Of a DNA stretch of 64,000 nucleotides, positions 28,046 to 37,934 are shown one piece after another (position 1 is the stretch's first letter; every line of letters begins with the position of its first letter). Made by a program: the position numbers and the translations under genes. The notes under the pieces are model-generated. The model did no database searches, was not told where the DNA came from, and saw only the letters and a program-made list of their open reading frames with translations. The DNA comes from Oceaniglobus indicus (GTDB taxonomy: Bacteria > Pseudomonadota > Alphaproteobacteria > Rhodobacterales > Rhodobacteraceae). The DNA is taken from positions 186,001 to 250,000 of the forward strand of contig NZ_NMZM01000003.1 in the NCBI RefSeq assembly GCF_002751875.1, written 5' to 3'.

Positions 28046-28080
28046 AAGGCCCGGTGCGTTCTGCGCACCGGGCCTTTTCA
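28046..28080. terminator. Strong intrinsic terminator after dps (also faces ftsK end)
   Basis: AAGGCCCGGTGCG (28046-28058) pairs perfectly over 13 bp with CGCACCGGGCCTT (28064-28076), with a 5-nt loop and a short T-run. The reverse strand shows the same stem ending in AA, so it may also terminate the leftward ftsK transcript, whose stop is at 28099. Confidence 0.9.
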
Positions 28081-28098
28081 TGTCTGCACCGTTCGGGA

Positions 28099-31000
28099 TC
28101 AGTGCTGTTCTGGCACCAGAACCTCGCGTTTGCCGACGTGGTTGGCCGATGAAACGACCCCCTCGTCCTCCATCTGTTCCACCAGGCGCGCGGCCTTGTT
28201 GTACCCGATGGCCAGCTTGCGCTGGATGTACGAGGTCGAACACTTGCGGTCCTTGATGACGATGGCCACGGCCGTGTCATACAGCGCGTCCTCGGTGTCG
28301 GATCCGCTGCCCAGGCCCAACACCGCGTCGATGTTGCTGCTGGATTCCTCGTCGGGCCCCTCGACCACACCGGACATATATGCGGGTGGACCGAACCCCT
28401 TGAGGTAGTTGACGATTTCCTCGACCTCCTCGTCCGAACAGAACGGGCCGTGAACGCGCGTGATCCTTGCCCCGCCCGCCATGTACAGCATGTCGCCCAT
28501 GCCCAGAAGCTGTTCGGCGCCCTGTTCGCCCAGGATCGTGCGGCTGTCGATCTTCGATGTCACCTGGAACGAGATCCGGGTGGGGAAGTTCGCCTTGATC
28601 GTGCCGGTGATCACGTCCACCGACGGGCGCTGGGTTGCCATGATCAGATGAATGCCCGACGCCCGGGCCATCTGTGCCAGACGCTGGATGCAAGCTTCGA
28701 TCTCCTTGCCCGCGACCATCATCAGGTCGGCCATCTCGTCGACGACCACGACGATGAACGGCAGGATCTCGGGCTGGATTTCCTCGGTTTCGAAGGTCGG
28801 CTCGCCGGTGTCGTCGTCAAACCCGGTCTGCACGGTGCGCGAGAACATCTCGCCCTTTTCCAGCGCGTCGCGCACCCGGCCGTTATAGCCCTCGATGTTG
28901 CGCACGCCCATCTTCGACATCTTGCGATACCGATCTTCCATTTCGCCGACGACCCATTTCAGGGCGACGACCGCCTTCTTGGGGTCGGTGACGACGGGCG
29001 ACAACAGGTGCGGGATGCCGTCATAGACCGACAATTCCAGCATCTTGGGGTCGATCATGATCAGGCGGCATTCCTCGGGCGTCAGCTTGTAGAGCAGCGA
29101 CAGGATCATCGTGTTGATCGCCACCGATTTGCCCGACCCGGTGGTCCCGGCGATCAGAAGGTGGGGCATCTTGGCCAGGTTCGCCACGATGGGATCGCCG
29201 CCGATATCCTTGCCCAGCGCCAGCGGCAAGCGCATCTGCGAATCGCCAAAGTCCTGCGCGGCCAGGATCTCGCGCAGCACGCACATCTCGCGGTTCTCGT
29301 TGGGCAGTTCGATGCCGATTACGCTGCGTCCCGGCACGGTCGACACACGCGCCGACAGCGCCGACATGGATCGTGCGATGTCGTCGGACAGGCCGATCAC
29401 GCGGCTGGCCTTCAGGCCCGGTGCCGGTTCCAGTTCGTACATCGTGACGACCGGGCCGGGGCGGACCGAAACGATCTCGCCCTTCACGCCGTAATCGTCC
29501 AGCACCGATTCCAGCATCCGCGCGTTCTCTTCCAGCGCTTCGTCGGACAGGTGGTGGCGCTTGATGGTGTCGGGGCTGGTCAACAGCGACAGCGGCGGGC
29601 GTTCGTATTGCGCCAGCTTTTCGTCGAATTCCAGCGCGGGCTGTGCTTCGGCCTTGGCTTGGGCCGACAGCTTGACGGGCTTCTTGACCGCGTGTTGCAC
29701 GACGGCCTTTGGCGGTGTCGGCACGGGCGGGGCGACGACGGGTGCTGCGCCACGTTCGACGCGGGGGGCTTCGGCGGTGTGGCTGAACACCGGCTCGCGG
29801 ATCGGTTCCGGCGCCACCAGCTCGGGCTCGGGCATGTCGCGCGCTGCCAATTCCCGGTCCAGCGCCGGCGTGGCGCCGGCGGTCTGGGCCGTCAACGGCG
29901 GTTCATCGGGCAACGCGGCCACCCGCGGCGCGGTGTTCAGGATCATCGGCTGCGGCCCACGGGGATGGCGGCCCTTCAGCAACGGTTCGGCCCGAACGCC
30001 GTGTCCGGCGGCCACCCCTGCCCCCGCCGTCAGGATCGGGCGCGCGCGAACGCGTGCCTTGATGACATCGGCGATCTTGGCCTTGATGCGGTCGTCGCCG
30101 GGCGCGGGCTCATCGAACGAGAAGCCGTCTTCATCCTGCCACGGCCCCTGCTCGGCGGCGGCGGGCGCGGAACGGCGGAACAACCCCGGCAGGCGCGCGA
30201 TCAGCGATGGCTTCGCCTCGGGCTGCGCATCGAAATCGTCGTCGAACACGTCGTATGCGTCGGGCGGCGGCGCGCTGCGCTCGGCCCGCAGAACCGGCGT
30301 GCGGCGCGTTTCGGCCGCCGGCTCGACCTCGAGCATCCGGCGGTCGAGCATCGCCTGTTCGTCGGCGGCGGCGCGGGCGGCGGCGCGGCGTTCGGCCATC
30401 GTGGCGCCGGCCGTCTGTGCGGCGCGCATGCTGACCACGGCGCCCCTGCCCAGACCGCTGACGCCATAGCCGAACGCCGTCAGCGTCATGTCATAACACC
30501 GCACGAGCGAGCGCAGGCCGAACGTCAGGACCGCGCGCACCTCGGGGCGGGTGAAGCCCAGCACGAACAGTCCCATGGCAATGGTCGCGATCGCCATGAA
30601 GAACGCCATCAGCTTCAGCCCGAATGTCGCCTGCACCGGCACCACGCCCAGGACCGCCCCCAGAATCGTGTCGCCGAACAGCCCGCCAAGGCCGAAATAA
30701 TGGGTCCAGCCCGCGGGCGGCTGATGGGTCGAGATATAGACCGCGGCCAGCGCGATGCCGACCGGCGCGAAGATCAGCCGCGCGGTCGCGCGATCCTCGC
30801 CGGTGTGGGTCATGAAGCGGATGCCCCAGACGGCGAGGACCAGCGCGAAACCCCACGCGCCCCAGCCGACGATGTTGAACAGAGGCGCGGCAATCGACGC
30901 CCCGAACCGGCCCAGCAGGTTCTGCGCCGGCTGGTCCGTGACCGAGAACCACGAAGGATCGTCCGGCACATACGAGCCGAGGATCAGGGCCGTCACCAGA

Positions 31001-31107
31001 CCGGCCCCGATCAGCGTCATCCCCAGCAGTTCCTTGCCCCGACGCTCAAGCGCGGCCTGGGTGTTGCTGTCGAAAAGGGGGTCCCGCTGTCTGGTCTGAT
31101 ACGCCAT
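28099..31107 (-). CDS. ftsK: DNA translocase FtsK
   Basis: Septum-located hexameric motor that pumps chromosome termini and triggers dimer resolution. 1002 residues. The N-terminal membrane domain has about four helices (residues 30-200, including [18 protein letters not shown] and [20 protein letters not shown]). A Pro/Ala/Glu-rich linker spans about 240-500. The motor domain has Walker A GTTGSGKS and Walker [14 protein letters not shown], then [20 protein letters not shown]. The C-terminal gamma winged helix ([20 protein letters not shown]) reads KOPS sites. GAGG lies upstream of the start at 31107. The DapC-like gene ends 15 bp upstream, so the two are likely co-transcribed. Confidence 0.96.
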   Translation of the reverse strand: MAYQTRQRDPLFDSNTQAALERRGKELLGMTLIGAGLVTALILGSYVPDDPSWFSVTDQPAQNLLGRFGASIAAPLFNIVGWGAWGFALVLAVWGIRFMTHTGEDRATARLIFAPVGIALAAVYISTHQPPAGWTHYFGLGGLFGDTILGAVLGVVPVQATFGLKLMAFFMAIATIAMGLFVLGFTRPEVRAVLTFGLRSLVRCYDMTLTAFGYGVSGLGRGAVVSMRAAQTAGATMAERRAAARAAADEQAMLDRRMLEVEPAAETRRTPVLRAERSAPPPDAYDVFDDDFDAQPEAKPSLIARLPGLFRRSAPAAAEQGPWQDEDGFSFDEPAPGDDRIKAKIADVIKARVRARPILTAGAGVAAGHGVRAEPLLKGRHPRGPQPMILNTAPRVAALPDEPPLTAQTAGATPALDRELAARDMPEPELVAPEPIREPVFSHTAEAPRVERGAAPVVAPPVPTPPKAVVQHAVKKPVKLSAQAKAEAQPALEFDEKLAQYERPPLSLLTSPDTIKRHHLSDEALEENARMLESVLDDYGVKGEIVSVRPGPVVTMYELEPAPGLKASRVIGLSDDIARSMSALSARVSTVPGRSVIGIELPNENREMCVLREILAAQDFGDSQMRLPLALGKDIGGDPIVANLAKMPHLLIAGTTGSGKSVAINTMILSLLYKLTPEECRLIMIDPKMLELSVYDGIPHLLSPVVTDPKKAVVALKWVVGEMEDRYRKMSKMGVRNIEGYNGRVRDALEKGEMFSRTVQTGFDDDTGEPTFETEEIQPEILPFIVVVVDEMADLMMVAGKEIEACIQRLAQMARASGIHLIMATQRPSVDVITGTIKANFPTRISFQVTSKIDSRTILGEQGAEQLLGMGDMLYMAGGARITRVHGPFCSDEEVEEIVNYLKGFGPPAYMSGVVEGPDEESSSNIDAVLGLGSGSDTEDALYDTAVAIVIKDRKCSTSYIQRKLAIGYNKAARLVEQMEDEGVVSSANHVGKREVLVPEQH

Positions 31108-31122
31108 TTACCTACCTCGTCT

Positions 31123-32316
31123 TTACCGGAATATGCAGTCGCGAAGCCGCTCCAGCCCGCGCTGCATCTCGTCTTCTTCGGCCACAAGGGCCACTCGTAT
31201 GTAATCCCTGCCGGGATTTTCGGTGCCGACATCGCGCGACAGATAGGCACCGGGCAGGACGCGCACGCCCGTCTCGCGCCACAGCTTGACGGCCGCCGCC
31301 TCGCCGTCGCCGATGCTGTCGGGGACCGGCAGCCACAGGAAGAACCCCGCGTCCGGCGCGCCGCAGCCGTCGATCCCGTCGAACACGCGGTCCACGATAT
31401 CGAACTTGCGCTGATAAAGCGCGCGATTCTCGCGCACGTGATCCTCGTCGCGCCACACCGCCGCCGCCGCCATCTGCAACGGCAACGGCAGGGGCGCGCC
31501 GGAATAGGCGCGCAATTGGCGCAGGGCCGTCATCGTCTGCGGACCCGCCGCCGCGAACCCCGACCGCAGCCCCGGAAGGTTCGAGCGCTTGGAAAGCGAA
31601 TGAAAGATCACGACCCGCTCGGGGTCGGCGCCCATCTCGTGGGCCACCTGCATCGCACCAAGGGGGGCGTCGCCGCGATAGATCTCGGAATAGCATTCGT
31701 CGGCGAAGATGCGGAAATCGTGCTTCTCGGCCAGCCGGATCAGCGCTTCCCAATAGGCCCGCGATGCCACCGCGCCCTGTGGGTTGGACGGCGAACACAG
31801 ATAGGCGATCGCGCACCGGTCCAGCACCGCCGGCGGCAATGCCGCATAATCGGGCAGGAACCCGGTTTCGGCGGTGGCGGGCACATAGATCGGCTCGGCC
31901 GCGACGGCGAGGGCGGCCACGGCATAGACCTGATAGAACGGGTTCGGCGTCAGCACGACGGGCCGCGCGCTGCCCTTCGCTTCGGCGCACAGCGCGATGG
32001 CGGCATTGAACAACCCCTCGCGCGTGCCGTTCAGCGCCATCACCTGGCGGTCGGCATCGACCGGAACGCCATAGCGCGTGCCGATCCAGTCGCCGATCGC
32101 GCCCAGCAATTCGGCTGCGCCTTCGTTGGGCGGATATTTCCCGAATCCTGCCGCATTTTCGGCAATGATATCGGTGATCCACGCCGGAAAGGCATGGCGC
32201 GGCTCGCCGATCGTCATGTGCACGGGCGTGCCGCCGGACGGATGAACGTCCAACAGGCGCCGCAAACGCGGGAACGCGTATTCTGGCAGGTTCGAAAACC
32301 GCTGGGGAAACTGCAT
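31123..32316 (-). CDS. Class I/II aminotransferase (succinyl-diaminopimelate aminotransferase-like)
   Basis: PLP-dependent aminotransferase of fold type I. 397 residues. The family run is ALNGTREGLFNAAIAL (cofactor phosphate), TPNPFYQVY, YLCSPSNPQGAVAS, FADECYSEIY, the Schiff-base lysine in SLSKRSNLPGLRSGF, and the C-terminal arginine region DYIRVALVAEEDEM. The N-terminus MQFPQRFSNLPEYAFPRLRR resembles DapC proteins, which act in lysine and diaminopimelate synthesis. That assignment rests on resemblance only. GAGGC precedes the ATG at 32316. Located immediately upstream of ftsK, the common arrangement in this group. Confidence 0.85.
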   Translation of the reverse strand: MQFPQRFSNLPEYAFPRLRRLLDVHPSGGTPVHMTIGEPRHAFPAWITDIIAENAAGFGKYPPNEGAAELLGAIGDWIGTRYGVPVDADRQVMALNGTREGLFNAAIALCAEAKGSARPVVLTPNPFYQVYAVAALAVAAEPIYVPATAETGFLPDYAALPPAVLDRCAIAYLCSPSNPQGAVASRAYWEALIRLAEKHDFRIFADECYSEIYRGDAPLGAMQVAHEMGADPERVVIFHSLSKRSNLPGLRSGFAAAGPQTMTALRQLRAYSGAPLPLPLQMAAAAVWRDEDHVRENRALYQRKFDIVDRVFDGIDGCGAPDAGFFLWLPVPDSIGDGEAAAVKLWRETGVRVLPGAYLSRDVGTENPGRDYIRVALVAEEDEMQRGLERLRDCIFR

Positions 32317-32430
32317 TTTTGCCTCGGGTCTGGGGTCGTGTCGCCCCTTTGCCCCAAGGATACCCATGCGCGCCGCGGGGCGTCCAGATTTTCCCGCCCG
32401 CCCCGTGGCTTGGCCGCGCGCCTGTGGCTT

Positions 32431-33762
32431 TTAGGTCAGCGCCGCCTCGGCGGCGTGGCCGATCCGCAACAGCCGATGTTCGCCCATGGGCCGTCCCATC
32501 AGGCTTATTCCCGCCGACGGTGTGCCGGTGGGCAGGCTGAGCGCCGCCAGACCCATCAGGTTGCCGATCCGGGTATTTCGCAAAGTCATCAGGTTGGACT
32601 TGACGAAATAGTCGCCATCGGTCTCGAGCCTTTTCAGGTTCGGCGGCAGGATCGGACAGGTCGGGATCAGCACCGCGTCGAACGCCGCCGTGCGCGCGCC
32701 ATAGGCCAGCCGACAGCGGTCGATGGTGCGCCATGCGGCGACGTAATCGGGCGCCGACACGGCCTTGCCGCCGCGGAACCGCTCGCGCACCTGATCGTGC
32801 ATGGCGTCGGGATTGGCCTCGATGGCCTTGCCCCAGACGCCATAGGCTTCGGGCGCGAACAGGACGCCGGACAGGGCCATGGCCTCGGCCACTTCGGGGA
32901 TTTCCTGCCGCTCGATGGCGACGCCCGCATCGGCCAGCCGGACCACCGCGTCGTCGAAGGCCGCAGCGACCGTGGGATCGAGATCCTCGAACGCCGAGGT
33001 TTCCAGAACCATCATCCGCGTGCCGACCAGCGACGTGCCGGTCAGGTCGACCGGTGCCGTGCCCTCCAACGCCGCCAGCATCAGTGCCGCGTCCTCGACG
33101 GTGCGCGTCAACGGTCCAATGGTATCGAACCGCGGACACAGCGGCACCGTGCCGTCCATCGGCAACCGCCCCGAGGTCGTCTTCAACCCCACGAGATCGT
33201 TCCAGTTGGCGGGCGCCCGCACCGATCCGCCGGTGTCCGATCCGATCCCGATGGCGGCCAGCCCGAACGCCACCGAAGTGGCGGCACCGGACGACGATCC
33301 GCCCGCCACCGCGTCATGATCGTTGAAGCACGGCGGGGATTGCGTGACCGGGTTCAGCCCCAGCCCCGAGAACGCCAGTTCTGTCATGTGCGTCTTGCCA
33401 AGGCACACCGTTCCCATGGCGGTGGCGTTGCGCAGCACGATGGCATCCTGATCGGGCACCCGTCCCCGGAGCAATCCCGACCCCGCCTCGGTGCCGACGC
33501 CCGCGGTATCGAACAGGTCTTTCCAGCTGATCGGCACACCGTCCAGCGGGGAAAGACGCCGCCCGGCCTTGGCCCGTGCATCCGCCGCCGCCGCTTCGGC
33601 GCGGGCGCGATCGGGCGTCGTGCGGGCATAGATGCGGTCGGTGAACTCGTGTTCGGCCATGGCCGACAGGAAAGTCTCGCACAAATCGGACGGCAGGATG
33701 TCGCCGGCGGCTATGCCGCGTCCAAGATCGCCCGCGCTCAGGCCCAGCCATTGTTTCGACAT
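32431..33762 (-). CDS. Amidase (amidase-signature family)
   Basis: Ser-cisSer-Lys hydrolase that cleaves carboxamides. 443 residues. The catalytic lysine is in SWKDLFDTAG (about residue 72), the serines in AGGSSSGAATSVA and GSDTGGSVRAPANW. The substrate side and length are shorter than GatA of the amidotransferase (about 480), and no gatB/gatC is adjacent, so it is more likely a stand-alone amidase. CGGAGG sits before the ATG at 33762; longer in-frame extensions have no family likeness. It lies upstream of the DapC-like gene and is divergent from the UbiH-type gene. Confidence 0.9.
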   Translation of the reverse strand: MSKQWLGLSAGDLGRGIAAGDILPSDLCETFLSAMAEHEFTDRIYARTTPDRARAEAAAADARAKAGRRLSPLDGVPISWKDLFDTAGVGTEAGSGLLRGRVPDQDAIVLRNATAMGTVCLGKTHMTELAFSGLGLNPVTQSPPCFNDHDAVAGGSSSGAATSVAFGLAAIGIGSDTGGSVRAPANWNDLVGLKTTSGRLPMDGTVPLCPRFDTIGPLTRTVEDAALMLAALEGTAPVDLTGTSLVGTRMMVLETSAFEDLDPTVAAAFDDAVVRLADAGVAIERQEIPEVAEAMALSGVLFAPEAYGVWGKAIEANPDAMHDQVRERFRGGKAVSAPDYVAAWRTIDRCRLAYGARTAAFDAVLIPTCPILPPNLKRLETDGDYFVKSNLMTLRNTRIGNLMGLAALSLPTGTPSAGISLMGRPMGEHRLLRIGHAAEAALT

Positions 33763-33850
33763 CCACGGTCCTCCGGTAAAAATGCTGATTACAGTGCTAG
33801 CGGCACAAGCGCGCATGGACAATGGCATGCGACGGCGCATATCTGGAGGC

Positions 33851-35077
33851 ATGGAGAAACACGACGACATCGTGATCGCCGGTGGCGGTCTGAACGGCGC
33901 GGCCCTGGCCCTTGCCCTGGCGCAGGCGGGATTTGCCGTCACCGTGATCGATCCGCGCCCGCGCGACGTGCGGGCCGCGCCGGGGTTTGACGGGCGCTCC
34001 TATGCGCTGTCGCAGGCGTCCTGCCGGATGCTGCGCGCGCTGGGGCTGTGGGACGCGCTGGCCGACGATGCACAACCGATCCTGGACATCAAGGTCAGCG
34101 ACGGGCGCGCCGGCGAAGGCCCCTCGCCCTTCGTGCTGGAATTCAGCCATGCGGAAATCGGTCACGACCCCATGGGCCACATGGTCGAAGACCGCCACCT
34201 GCGCCCTGCCCTGCTGGACGCGATGGACGGTCTGCCGGGGATCACGGCACTTTCCGGGTGTGCCGTCGTGGCACAAGCCGCCGATGCGACCGGCATCACC
34301 GTGACCCTGGACAATGGCGAAACCCTGTCCGCGGCGCTGTTGATCGGCTGTGACGGGCGCGGCAGCGGCACCGCCAAGCGCGCCGGGATCACCCATGTGG
34401 GATGGGATTACGGCCAAAGCGGGCTGGTCGCCGCCGTCGGCCACGAAAAGCCGCACAACGGCATCGCGCACCAGTTCTTCATGCCCGAGGGGCCGCTGGC
34501 GATCCTGCCCCTTTCCGGCAACCGCAGTTCCATCGTCTGGACCGAACGCACCGCCAACGCAGCGCGGATCACGGCGCTGGACGATGCCGCCTATCTTGAC
34601 CTTCTGCGCCCCCGGTTCGGTGATTTCCTGGGTGAAATCAGCCTTGTGGGTGCACGGTTCACCTATCCGCTGTCGCTGTCGCTGGCCCATACGATGATCG
34701 CGCCGCGCGTGGCGCTGTCGGGCGATTCGGCCCACGGGCTACACCCCATCGCGGGTCAGGGCCTGAACGCGGGCCTGAAGGATGTGGCGGCCCTGGCCGA
34801 AGTCCTGACCGACGCGGCGCGGCGTGGCGAGGATATCGGCGCAACCGACGTTCTGGAACGCTATCAGCGCTGGCGGCGGTTCGACATCGTGACGCTGGCC
34901 ATGGCGACCGACGGCTTCAACCGGCTGTTTTCCAACGACAGCCCGCTGCTGCGCGGGATCCGCAACCTTGGCATGGGAGCGGTCAACGCCCTGCCCGGCC
35001 TGCGCCGGACGTTCATGCGCGAGGCGGCGGGATTGACCGGCGACGTGCCGAAACTGTTGCGCGGCAAGACGCTCTAG
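33851..35077 (+). CDS. UbiH/UbiF-type FAD-dependent hydroxylase
   Basis: Flavoprotein monooxygenase predicted to hydroxylate the ubiquinone ring. 408 residues. Dinucleotide-binding IVIAGGGLNGAALALALA is followed by the DG-type motif LLIGCDGRGSGTAKRAG and the second FAD motif VALSGDSAHGLHPIAGQGLN. The ubiquinone-hydroxylase ending LKDVAALAEVL completes the pattern. The start is uncertain: ATG 33851 has GGAGG only one base upstream, while in-frame ATGs at 33815 and 33827 lie further up. Which ring position it attacks (UbiH, UbiF or broad UbiL activity) cannot be settled from sequence. It is convergent with the phosphoesterase gene (3 bp apart). Confidence 0.9.
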   Translation: MEKHDDIVIAGGGLNGAALALALAQAGFAVTVIDPRPRDVRAAPGFDGRSYALSQASCRMLRALGLWDALADDAQPILDIKVSDGRAGEGPSPFVLEFSHAEIGHDPMGHMVEDRHLRPALLDAMDGLPGITALSGCAVVAQAADATGITVTLDNGETLSAALLIGCDGRGSGTAKRAGITHVGWDYGQSGLVAAVGHEKPHNGIAHQFFMPEGPLAILPLSGNRSSIVWTERTANAARITALDDAAYLDLLRPRFGDFLGEISLVGARFTYPLSLSLAHTMIAPRVALSGDSAHGLHPIAGQGLNAGLKDVAALAEVLTDAARRGEDIGATDVLERYQRWRRFDIVTLAMATDGFNRLFSNDSPLLRGIRNLGMGAVNALPGLRRTFMREAAGLTGDVPKLLRGKTL

Positions 35078-35080
35078 GCG

Positions 35081-35995
35081 CTAGGCCGCATCGGCTTTCA
35101 GCGTGACCAGCGTCACCTCGGGTGGCGCACCCAGCCGCATGGGCACGTGGGAATAGCCGATGCCCCCCGACACCACCAGGTGCTGTCCCCGCTCGCGGAT
35201 GTGCCCATAGGCATAGCGGTCGGGATATTCCGACGGGGTCAGCGGACGCCAGCCGAAGAAGTTCGCCTGCCCGCCGTGGGTATGCCCGCTGAGTTGCAGC
35301 AAAGCGCGCGTCTCGTTCATCGCGAAGCAATCGGGTTCATGGGCCAGCAGGATCGCGGGCGCGGCGGTGGGCACGTCGCGAAAGGCCCGGTCGGGATCGT
35401 GGCGCGAGGTGCCGTCGCGCCAATGGCGATGGCCCTGCTGGCTGTCATAGCCGACGATCCAGAACGGAAAGCTCTGGTGGTTCAGTTCGACGGCATCGTT
35501 CAGCATCACGGGGATTCCGGCATCGCGCAGCGCATTCAGCACGCCCGATTCGCGGTAATCCGACGCGCGGGCCAGATCGTCGTCGCGCCAGTCGTGGTTG
35601 CCCAGGATCGCATGCACCCCCAGCGGCGCGCGCAGGCCCGCCAGCGCGGCGGCGGTGTCGGTCACCGGACAGGCAAATCCCGGCGTCGGGCGGGCCGCGA
35701 TGTAATCGCCCAGAAGCACGATCATGTCGACCGGCAGGGCGTTGACCCGCGCCACCAGTCGGTGCAGGCCCGTCAGCGTGCTCCAGGGGCGGATGGTGTG
35801 GAAATCCGACAGCATCGCGATGGACAGGGGCGGCCCCTGCCAATGGGGTGTCGCGATGTCGTAATGCACCAGATCGGGTTCGCCCCCCGCCACGAAGACC
35901 CGTCGCCATCCGCGGCGCCGCACGGCGTGATCCGACAGCATCGGCGAGGTCTCGTCAGAGGTTCCGCATGCATGCGCGGTTTCGATATCGCGCAT
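35081..35995 (-). CDS. Metallophosphoesterase (calcineurin-like)
   Basis: Binuclear-metal phosphoesterase. 304 residues. The metal-ligand blocks occur in order: AMLSDFHTIRP (D-x-H), VLLGDYIAARP, AILGNHDW, a lone His in LLAHEPD and LSGHTHGGQANFFG. The GHTHGGQ ending is typical of YkuE/YaeI-like lipid-linked phosphatases, but there is no clear membrane anchor in the N-terminal 50 residues. GAGG precedes the ATG at 35995. Substrate unknown. Convergent with the UbiH-type gene. Confidence 0.88.
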   Translation of the reverse strand: MRDIETAHACGTSDETSPMLSDHAVRRRGWRRVFVAGGEPDLVHYDIATPHWQGPPLSIAMLSDFHTIRPWSTLTGLHRLVARVNALPVDMIVLLGDYIAARPTPGFACPVTDTAAALAGLRAPLGVHAILGNHDWRDDDLARASDYRESGVLNALRDAGIPVMLNDAVELNHQSFPFWIVGYDSQQGHRHWRDGTSRHDPDRAFRDVPTAAPAILLAHEPDCFAMNETRALLQLSGHTHGGQANFFGWRPLTPSEYPDRYAYGHIRERGQHLVVSGGIGYSHVPMRLGAPPEVTLVTLKADAA

Positions 35996-36068
35996 CTTCG
36001 GCCCTCGGCGGTTGCGGAATGGTCCTCACCTAGCAATCCGCCGGCCGTTTGATAACCCCCGCGTGCGG

Positions 36069-36773
36069 TCAGATCACCCGGATCACGCCCTTGTCGATCG
36101 ACAGCATGTAACCGCGCCGCGCGATCGTCTTGACCAGAAGCTCGCTCACCATCTGGTTGCCCAGGGCGTCGCGCAACCGCTTGATCCGGGTGGCGCCCGC
36201 CGCTTCATCGCAATCGGCGGTGTCGCGGCCGGATATGACCGCCTCGATTTCCGCGCCCGACAGCACGTCGTCGTCCATCCGCGCCTCGGCCAGCACCGAC
36301 AGGGTTTCGATGGCCGCCTCGGTCAGCTTGAATTCCATGTTGTTCAGATAGACCACCCGCTCCTCGCGCGAGATCAGCAGCGACGACACCTGGATTCCCG
36401 CGCGCTCGATTTCGCCCATGCGCCGGTTCAAAGCGATGATCATGACGAGAAACACCAGCGCCGCGATCAGAAGGGCGGTGGCGAACACCAGCAACACGAA
36501 GATCACCATGCGATAGCTGGTCAGCACATCGGAAAATGTCGTGCCCGATTGCGCCAGGATTTCCAGCAGGCGCAACTCTCCTCCCGCCGTCAGCGCGTCG
36601 TTTTCGGTGAAGATCCGCTCGACCCGCGCGTTGAAGGCGTTGGCGTCGGGCAGGTTGACGAACAGCAGGACCGCCGCGACCAGCAGGATCGCGACAATGG
36701 CGGCAATGCCGAAGATCACCAAGCGCCCGGTCGAGCGGCGCGTGTCAGTAGCGAAGGAAATAGGCGCCGGCAC
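36069..36773 (-). CDS. Membrane protein with C-terminal winged-helix DNA-binding domain
   Basis: Predicted inner-membrane regulator, about 234 residues. TM1 is near residues 18-40 (LVIFGIAAIVAILLVAAVLL), a 45-residue external loop follows, TM2 is near 89-115 (MVIFVLLVFATALLIAALVF), then a cytoplasmic OmpR/ToxR-like winged helix: VVYLNNMEFKLTEAAIETL, SGAEIEAVISG, ATRIKRLRDAL and LVKTIARRGYML. ToxR and CadC have the DNA-binding part first; here it is last. Start choice: GTG 36773 has AGAGGA six bases upstream, while an ATG at 36791 would overlap the preceding gene by 47 rather than 29 bp. That gene encodes a small secreted protein and is probably co-transcribed. Function unknown. Confidence 0.75.
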   Translation of the reverse strand: MPAPISFATDTRRSTGRLVIFGIAAIVAILLVAAVLLFVNLPDANAFNARVERIFTENDALTAGGELRLLEILAQSGTTFSDVLTSYRMVIFVLLVFATALLIAALVFLVMIIALNRRMGEIERAGIQVSSLLISREERVVYLNNMEFKLTEAAIETLSVLAEARMDDDVLSGAEIEAVISGRDTADCDEAAGATRIKRLRDALGNQMVSELLVKTIARRGYMLSIDKGVIRVI

Positions 36774-37032
36774 TGGCTTTCCTCTGATCAAGGCCCGAAC
36801 GGTCGAAAATCTGCATCACGGTCAGCAACTGCCACCCGTCGGGCGCGATCCGCCGGGCGATGGCGTCGGCCGCACTGGCGCGGCTGACACAAGCGGTGTC
36901 GGGCAGTTCGACCACACCGTAGTGCAGCTTGAGCGGGTTGTCGCGCTTGGCCTTGTAATCGGCAAAGCAGGCGGCCTGGGACGTCGTGGCCGCAAGGGTC
37001 AGCACGGCGAGAAGGGGCAGAAACGGGCGCAT
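36745..37032 (-). CDS. Small secreted protein, function unknown
   Basis: 95 residues. A typical signal peptide MRPFLPLLAVLTLAATTSQA ends in SQA, so the mature protein starts ACFADYKAKRDNPL. It has two cysteines in the mature part (CFADYK and TACVSR), which could form one disulfide, and a conserved-looking GVVELPDTACV and RIAPDGWQLLTVMQIFD. The frame extends upstream to 37092, but the signal peptide fixes the start at 37032. Its 3' end overlaps the winged-helix membrane gene, so it may be a periplasmic partner of that regulator; this is inference from position only. Confidence 0.7.
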   Translation of the reverse strand: MRPFLPLLAVLTLAATTSQAACFADYKAKRDNPLKLHYGVVELPDTACVSRASAADAIARRIAPDGWQLLTVMQIFDRSGLDQRKASAGAYFLRY

Positions 37033-37240
37033 GGCGGGCGGCACCTCTTGCTGGGGCGGTCGCAACAGCTTTGGCCGGAATGAACGCGACATTCAATGAC
37101 AACAGGGGTTTGGGCGGCGGTTATGCGATAACGCCCCCGCGATATTGCCTGTCGGGCCGGGCACGACACAGGTTGGGGGCAGCAAGACAACGGCGATCGA
37201 CCCTGCCAGACCGCCCACCCGCAACGGAAAGGAAAACGCC

Positions 37241-37750
37241 ATGAGACACCCCGTGATCGCCACCCTGCTGGCCGCGGCCCTGGCCATGGGCCCGATCGGC
37301 GCCACCGGTGCCCGGGCCGCGAACAACGATCAACTGGGACGCCTTCTTGCGGGTGCGGCCGCCGTCGCGATCATCGGGCTGGCCTACAAGGCGGATCAGA
37401 AGCATGACCGCAAACAGGCCGCGCAGGCCCAGACCCATGCACCGGCGCCCGACCGCTATGAGCCGCCACGCGGCAAGCATTTCGGCCTGCGTGACAAGCG
37501 CCACACGAAGAACCGGGACGGCCATCAGGTTTTCTTCGGTCCCAAACAGGTGCCGCGCGCTTGCCTGCGCCATGTCCAGACGCGCTGGGATACCCGGGAT
37601 TTCCTGTCAAGCTCCTGTCTCGAGCGATCGATGCGCGGCGATGTCAACCGGCTGCCACGGCAATGCAGCGCGGTCTATCATGGGCGTCGCGGCCCGGTCG
37701 CCGGATATGATCCGCACTGCCTGGGCCGGTTCGGCTGGCACCAGGTCTGA
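37241..37750 (+). CDS. Secreted hypothetical protein
   Basis: 169 residues with a signal peptide (MRHPVIATLLAAALAMGPIG, cleavage near GARA-AN). A second hydrophobic stretch follows closely (LLAGAAAVAIIGLAYKA), so the protein may stay membrane-bound. The rest is basic and His/Arg-rich, with four cysteines (VPRACLRH, SSSCLERS, RQCSAVYH, DPHCLGRF) that could form two disulfides. A strong GGAAAGGAAAA precedes the ATG. I recognise no family. It stands alone between the leftward membrane regulator unit and the ygiC/ygiB pair. Confidence 0.75.
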   Translation: MRHPVIATLLAAALAMGPIGATGARAANNDQLGRLLAGAAAVAIIGLAYKADQKHDRKQAAQAQTHAPAPDRYEPPRGKHFGLRDKRHTKNRDGHQVFFGPKQVPRACLRHVQTRWDTRDFLSSSCLERSMRGDVNRLPRQCSAVYHGRRGPVAGYDPHCLGRFGWHQV

Positions 37751-37934
37751 GGTTTCGGCCCCGCCCGTGGCGGGGCTGCACGGAACGCGGCGGCCGGTTC
37801 AATCGCACATCTCCAGCCGGTCGTCGCCTGTCGGGGGCAGAGGGTCATCGCGCCTTCTGCCCCATGGCCTTTTCCCGTGCTGGCGATCCCGCGCGTTCCC
37901 CCCTACATAGGGTCGGACAACCCGAGGTATGTGC

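Noticed and set aside
28450-33990. 1846-codon open frame antisense to ftsK, the aminotransferase and amidase genes
   Set aside because: It spans three well-supported genes on the other strand and its translation shows no domain; a composition artefact.
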